From: Dimorphilus gyrociliatus
Taxonomy: Eukaryota; Annelida; Polychaeta; Dinophilidae
Assembly (NCBI GenBank): GCA_904063045.1
Contig: CAJFCJ010000004.1
Span: forward strand, 55,578 to 119,577
Length of the DNA: 64,000 nt
Direction: 5' to 3'
Each line of letters opens with the position of its first letter. The stretch's first letter is position 1. The translations under genes were made by a program, and so were the position numbers. Under the pieces are notes generated by a model that made no database searches, was not told where the DNA came from, and worked only from the letters and a program-made list of their open reading frames with translations. Positions 59,214-64,000 of the stretch are shown piece by piece.

Positions 59214-62200
59214 ATGGCGGAAGACAACAAATGTAACAGCGGTAATTTTCTACTTTCTTACTTTTAACGAATGTCTTTTCTCTGTTGTGCAACTGATAAC
59301 AAAAACATTTATTGCCAACAAAGATAACTGAATAGTTGATCTTAAAATGAGCTAGATGTCTGCATGCTTTTTAGGTATTTCCAAAGCAAGAACCTCAACA
59401 GACAGTCCTGGTCAAGCTCTAACCAGTTTTAGCTAGTTCTCTTTTTTAAACAGTATGTTTATCGAAATGTTTTTCTAAAAACGTGACTGCTTTCTGCGTA
59501 TCGGTTAATTCATTCATCATATTATCCATTTATCGCTCGAATTATATCATTGCTTACTTTTCAGATTTGTCGAATAACCAATTTGTATTCGGACAAAATA
59601 TGGATGGACGAGTTGTAAAAGTTAGTAAACAAATTTTTTAAACATTTCATTTATAATCAGCTTGAGGATATATGATTTGTTCGAAACATTTCATTTTTTA
59701 AATCTCTGGAGATTAGACGATTACGGTCAATCAACCATAGGTTATGGATATCAGTTTGCATTGATGTACAACTAGCAACCTCTATTTTTATAAAAATTAT
59801 ATTGATTGAAGTAGCTCTTAAGAGTTTACAATATTTGTACCATATCTAATTTCAATAACAAACAAGTAAAGAATTTAGAAGAGTATACAAGAAGATGTCT
59901 TGTTTTATCTCAAGATTACTAAGTTATTCTTATTTTTGTAGAATAACCATTACCCCATGTAGAAGTACAGGCAAAGAAATAAATTATTTATTTCAATTAG
60001 TTAAAAGATAGCCATTTAACTTTCATTAAAATATTTATCTGCATAATTAAGTTTTTCGAAATGCGTATCTAAACAACAGGCCGGTGAACATCACAACTCT
60101 AAAGTAAAATTATGTTGCCAAAAAAGCAACAGTATTCTATAAGAATGTGTAAGAAACTTTCTTACTTTTTTTAAAGCAAGCCGAAAAAGAGAAATCAGAT
60201 TCTCCCAAAGCTCAAAGTATTATTCGTCCCGGAACAACTTTTAACCAAAAACCTTTTCCTAACACTCACGGTAACTATATTATGAATTGTTCTATTTTTC
60301 ATTTATTCGAAAGCAGGTTTAACTTAATATATATTTATAATTTCAGTGACTTCTTTAACACCAAGTAAAATGACGTCAAATCCATTTTCTGGAAGTGCAT
60401 CGACGTCCAACGATAGTATGTATTTGAACTTTTTTCTACAAGCAATTATCAGAGTATTCTACTTCTAGATTCCGATGGTATCCTTCAGAATAACCCGTTC
60501 GCTGAAAGAATAAATACGCATTCTATTTCAAGTGCGGGGAATTCCGATTCTGAAGGTAACATCTAGTAAATTTCTAGAAAAAATCTCTACCGATAATTCA
60601 AGAAACTAAACCGTATACACTAATATATTTTCGTTTTCTCTTTATATAGATGATCGAAATAAACCAATTGTTGCCCCCGCTCATTTTCAAGTTGCGACAG
60701 CAGTCAATTGTAATTTTCATACTTTCCCCTTTAAAAAATTTTTAATTTTATGTCTGATTAACAGCAAGAGGCTCAAGTTCATCCAGCTTTAAATTAAGAC
60801 CGTCTGCCCTAAGCAAACATACTGAAGGCATAGGAAAAGGAATATGCGTAAAAACTTTAGGTATGACCGAGTATAATGTCAGTAATTTACAGATAAATTA
60901 TTATTGATAAATGTTCAGGTGATAAAACAAAAACAAACGATAATAAAGAAAACGCTTCAAACTCAAAGTCCGCAAATGGAACGGTGGATAGTGATAAACA
61001 AAATGGAAACTCTCCCGATGAAACATCTTCATCAAATAACGCATCATCATCCTGCAACTTTGTATTCGGTCAAAACTTAGAAGATCGAGTTATGGTAATT
61101 TTTTATTAATACTATTATCATTGATTCTATTCAATGTTGATTTCTCTGTCAATTGTCTATAGAATACCCCTGTAAAATCGGATAAACAAAATGGTAATGG
61201 TTCAAAATCTCCAACCGATTTAAGTTTCAACACCGCACCCGAATTAGCAACAGAGGAGTCAACAGAAGATGAAAGTAAAACATTATTAGAATCTGCAGCT
61301 GAGTATGCAGCTAAACAGTCTATTCCTGAGTTACAAGAAGTGGAAACAATAACAGGTTAATTAATATTATACAATTTCCTCGCAATCTAATCGAGCTGAC
61401 TGTTTGTAGGGGAAGAGAATGAATCGAATGTTTTACAAATAAACGCCAAGTTATATGTTTTTGAGAAATCCTCTGGAACGTGGTTAGAGAGAGGAAGGGG
61501 TGTCCTCCGATTAAATGATATTGCAGCAGCCTCCGGTACAGATAACAATTCAGCTGTACTACATTCTAGACTCGTTATGAGAACTCAAGGCTCTCTTCGA
61601 CTGGTCTTAAACTCTAAAATTTGGTCATCTATGACAGTTGAAAGAGCCAATACCAAATCAGTTAGAATTACTGCCGCTGACGGCGATGATGGAGTGAAAG
61701 TGTGTTTGATAGTTGTAAGTGAACAATATTTTTAAATATACTTATACGAATTTATTGTTATTTATTTTTAATATTAGACTAGTGTTAAGGATGCAGACCA
61801 GATTTTTAGTGCTATTGATTGGAGGGTGCAACAACTACGTTCACAGGAGCAAAGGGAAGCCTCAACTTCAGCAACAACTGGCACCTCATCAGAAAATTTT
61901 GCTGCGAAAAGGACAAGACCATTCGAAGACGAATGGCAAACAGAAAATACGTCCAATACTACAGGCAAAAAGTTCAAGTAAATACTTTTAGTTTATTTAT
62001 GAAAAAATTTATTGTAAGGAGACATAATTCTTAATTGTAGAACGGAAAGCTACTCCAGAACTGAGGAATCGAACGACAGTAGCACTGTTGACCCTGAAAC
62101 TGAAGGTAGCTAGTTCAATTAATCAGCTCTTCTTTCACACCAAATTTTAAACAAATAAACAGCATCCAATAGCAGTGTAAGTTCGTCACCTCCAATCAAA

Positions 62201-62218
62201 TCATCATCATCGGAATGA
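59214..62218 (+). CDS. RANBP3: Ran-binding protein 3 (RANBP3)
   Basis: Nuclear cofactor of CRM1 (exportin-1) that helps load RanGTP and cargo; it also binds RCC1. Thirteen small exons: 59214-59241, 59565-59620, 60177-60270, 60347-60415, 60469-60555, 60650-60709, 60765-60860, 60919-61094, 61163-61355, 61410-61714, 61778-61977, 62041-62105, 62163-62218; 494 aa. Two FG-type motifs, NQFVFGQNMDGRV near residue 12 and NFVFGQNLEDRV near residue 213, match the FxFG element that RANBP3 uses to bind CRM1. Short NPF repeats (NPFSG, NPFAER) occur between them. The Ran-binding domain is at about residues 290-410, with AKLYVFEKSSGTWLERGRG and the SRLVMRTQGSLRLVLN core. A basic KRTRPFEDE segment resembles a nuclear localisation signal but lies C-terminal here. 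The tail is serine-rich. Confidence 0.92.
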
Positions 62219-62224
62219 AAAACC

Positions 62225-62660
62225 GACTTGCCCAAAAATAAAAACGATAGAGAAGCACTTTTTCCCTTTCTTTTATAAATCTCATGACTAGCTGTATCTA
62301 AATTATGAACACTTCGTTTTACAAGTGTGGCTAATATTTGTAAAGAAAGAAAAAAGTTGTTAATCGTTATTAATATGTAAAATATATATGCTTAGAGCAA
62401 CTATTTTCCTCCGCCTTGTATAAATTGTTCATATTTAGCGATTTTCACAAGTTGGTTTCGTTATTTATTTTTAATGTAAAATAAACTCATGTTTTTGATT
62501 ACGGTTTTTTAACTACTTTCTTTCTCTCTTTTTAGAAAATGTTAAAAATATAACTTTTTGATGATTTCCCTTCTTTTTTAACGTTATATGCATAAAACAA
62601 GAATCAAAACAAGAAAAAATTTGCAATATTTCTTAAAGCATATCCTATCTTTCAAAAAAA
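62225..62660. other. Convergent spacer between RANBP3 and PPM1K
   Basis: 3' flanks only. AATAAA-type signals occur at about 62238 and 62479 on the plus strand. Confidence 0.5.
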
Positions 62661-62663
62661 AAT

Positions 62664-63713
62664 TTAATATCGATTTCCAATTACGGTTTTTCCGAAAGAA
62701 TACACAATAGCTTGCGGAGCACACGCATACTTCCCCCAAGCACCTAAAGGAACAACAAGAGCACTCGAATTGTCTTCAGAGCCGAAGTGTAGCGCCTGAT
62801 CAGTCACCAATTGAGCAGCTTTATTCGGATGCTGACAGGAAGAAACAATGTCAATAATTTCTTGATCGTTCAAAGCGTAAGATACTCCATCTGTTGCTAA
62901 CACTAGAAAAGCATCAAATCCATGTTTCACTCTTATATGCTTAATATCAGGATCTGCAATAATACCATTAAACTTCAATTCAGGGTCACCGAAACACCTA
63001 GACATTGCTAAACGACCCTGAACTCTTCCTCCACCAACTGACGATGATACAATTCTTCCTCCTTTTGACTCTATTCTCTCCCTTTCTGCTGGATTATCTG
63101 GGCTATGCTCCCGTGTCAACCTTACCACACTTCCTTTTCGATTTAATACTGCCAGAGAATCGCCAATATGCGCAACATACAAAAATTGATTATCTTTCAA
63201 AATACAGACAGTTGCTGTCGTTCCACAGCTGATATTTAATCTGTTCAGATACCAAGATAACCGATTATCAAATTCCAAAAAAGCATGCTTCAATGCTCTT
63301 TTCATATCACATCTATTCAACCAAAATCTTATATGACCTGGTAGATTCATAGCAGCGAACTGGGCTGCAACACTGCCAGAATGACCATCAAATATAGCAA
63401 ACATCATAACCCTGTTAGACAATCTACTAATGCACATCCGGTCTTCATTAGTCTTTCGTCTTCCTAATAGAGTTGCATGACCTACGTCTGTAAATTGAAT
63501 TCTTGGAATGGGCCTTCCGCTTTTTATACTTTGCTCAAGATGTAATTCTAAGTTTAGTCTGTTGTTCCAAGAACCTAGCGTATCAAAATTTACTCCTGGT
63601 TGAAAATCTCCACGATTTTCTGGATCTCCCAATCGCCTGTTACACAATCGATTTGCTTTCAAGCAGAAGCATCTCTTATTCACACAAAATAGTGATAATC
63701 GTCGAAGACTCAT
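62664..63713 (-). CDS. PPM1K: PPM1K, mitochondrial PP2C-type Ser/Thr phosphatase (BCKDH phosphatase)
   Basis: Metal-dependent phosphatase that activates the branched-chain keto acid dehydrogenase complex by dephosphorylating its E1-alpha subunit. Single exon, 349 aa. The N terminus (MSLRRLSLFCVNKRCFCLK) is basic and acid-free, fitting mitochondrial import. PP2C motifs are GRRKTNEDRM, FAIFDGHSG (metal Asp), CGTTATVCIL, HIGDSLAVL, LTREHSPDN, GRLAMSRCFGD, VLATDGVSYALND and SEDNSSALVVPLGAWGKY, the last being a hallmark of PPM1K among animal PP2Cs. The catalytic glycine DGHSG has Ser for the usual second Gly (DGHGG). The intronless state contrasts with the many-exon vertebrate gene and suggests intron loss or retroposition in this lineage. 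Confidence 0.92.
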   Translation of the reverse strand: MSLRRLSLFCVNKRCFCLKANRLCNRRLGDPENRGDFQPGVNFDTLGSWNNRLNLELHLEQSIKSGRPIPRIQFTDVGHATLLGRRKTNEDRMCISRLSNRVMMFAIFDGHSGSVAAQFAAMNLPGHIRFWLNRCDMKRALKHAFLEFDNRLSWYLNRLNISCGTTATVCILKDNQFLYVAHIGDSLAVLNRKGSVVRLTREHSPDNPAERERIESKGGRIVSSSVGGGRVQGRLAMSRCFGDPELKFNGIIADPDIKHIRVKHGFDAFLVLATDGVSYALNDQEIIDIVSSCQHPNKAAQLVTDQALHFGSEDNSSALVVPLGAWGKYACAPQAIVYSFGKTVIGNRY

Positions 63714-63945
63714 AAATATGTATTTTTTATTCGATATGCCTAAACAATTATTTTATACTGTTGTCAATTTATAAAAAAAATCTCTCGCTTTGTTTTTTTT
63801 TGGAAGATAAATTTTGGTAGCAGAATAGTCTATTTTTTCCTTAACCAGTTTTCATTTTTGCGTCATTTCCGCTATTTCGACTCAATTTTAAACACTTGTG
63901 CAATTTATTAAATTTAGAAGAGACTAGTTATTTGATTTATCGGAG

Positions 63946-64000
63946 ATGTCAGATGATATGTTGATAGTAAATGGAAGCCTTTTGGAAGGAGTTTGTATTA
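63946..64000 (+). CDS. 5' end of a gene cut by the window edge
   Basis: An ATG frame stays open to the end of the window: MSDDMLIVNGSLLEGVCI. The V-x-G-S-L-x-E-G pattern recalls the start of RNA 3'-phosphate cyclases (RTCA: VDGSxxEGGGQ), but GVC replaces the glycine run and only 18 residues are visible, so the identity is open. It is divergent from PPM1K, with 232 bp between starts. Confidence 0.35.
   Translation, partial: MSDDMLIVNGSLLEGVCI

Overview
The window is nuclear DNA of an AT-rich invertebrate animal. Genes are split by short GT-AG introns (mostly about 45 to 100 nt), several genes have orthologues that are widely conserved in animals (SIRT5, FGGY, AP-3 sigma, RANBP3, PPM1K, FBXO25/32, U3 snoRNA), and intergenic DNA is full of (TA)n and (GA)n tracts. 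A spiralian such as a small annelid would fit, but the species cannot be fixed from the sequence alone. Exon models were built by eye from splice signals, reading phase and homology; in every multi-exon model given as complete the exon lengths sum to a multiple of three.

Region 1 (0.9-14.5 kb) is a tandem cluster of eight claudin/PMP22-like tetraspan genes on both strands: three plus-strand genes at the right end, four minus-strand genes in the middle and one plus-strand gene at the left. All share one phase-1 intron at the same place, right after the first extracellular loop. Two neighbouring genes (5.8-7.3 and 9.6-10.9 kb) encode two claudin-like modules in one chain, giving predicted 8-TM proteins. 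An unrelated single-pass ORF lies between them.

Region 2 (14.6-19 kb) is a head-to-head pair of metabolic genes: FGGY carbohydrate kinase (minus) and the mitochondrial deacylase SIRT5 (plus), with start codons 243 bp apart.

Region 3 (19-31.3 kb) has 4.3 kb of repeat-rich intergenic DNA, then an SLC6 transporter of the creatine/taurine/GABA type with two alternative last exons, then a cysteine-rich membrane protein of unknown function.

Region 4 (31.6-44.6 kb, minus strand) holds a receptor guanylyl cyclase with a short ectodomain that lacks the usual ANF-receptor fold, a 624-residue protein with a predicted nucleotidyltransferase domain, a small protein with a dual-acylation N terminus, and the FBXO25/FBXO32 (atrogin-1) orthologue.

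Region 5 (44.6-50.4 kb): FBXO25/32 shares a divergent promoter, carrying two TCACGTGA E-boxes and a perfect CRE, with the AP-3 sigma gene. AP-3 sigma has a duplicated, apparently mutually exclusive fourth exon. A BTB-BACK-kelch gene and a U3 snoRNA gene follow.

Region 6 (50.4-64 kb): two paralogous two-finger C2H2 genes lie tail to tail around a long (TA)n tract; a 3.9-kb stretch holds possible unrecognised minus-strand exons; then come RANBP3 and the mitochondrial phosphatase PPM1K, and the first codons of another gene at the window edge. A recurring TACAGTA/TACTGTA motif in TA-rich intergenic DNA may record Tc1/mariner excision events.
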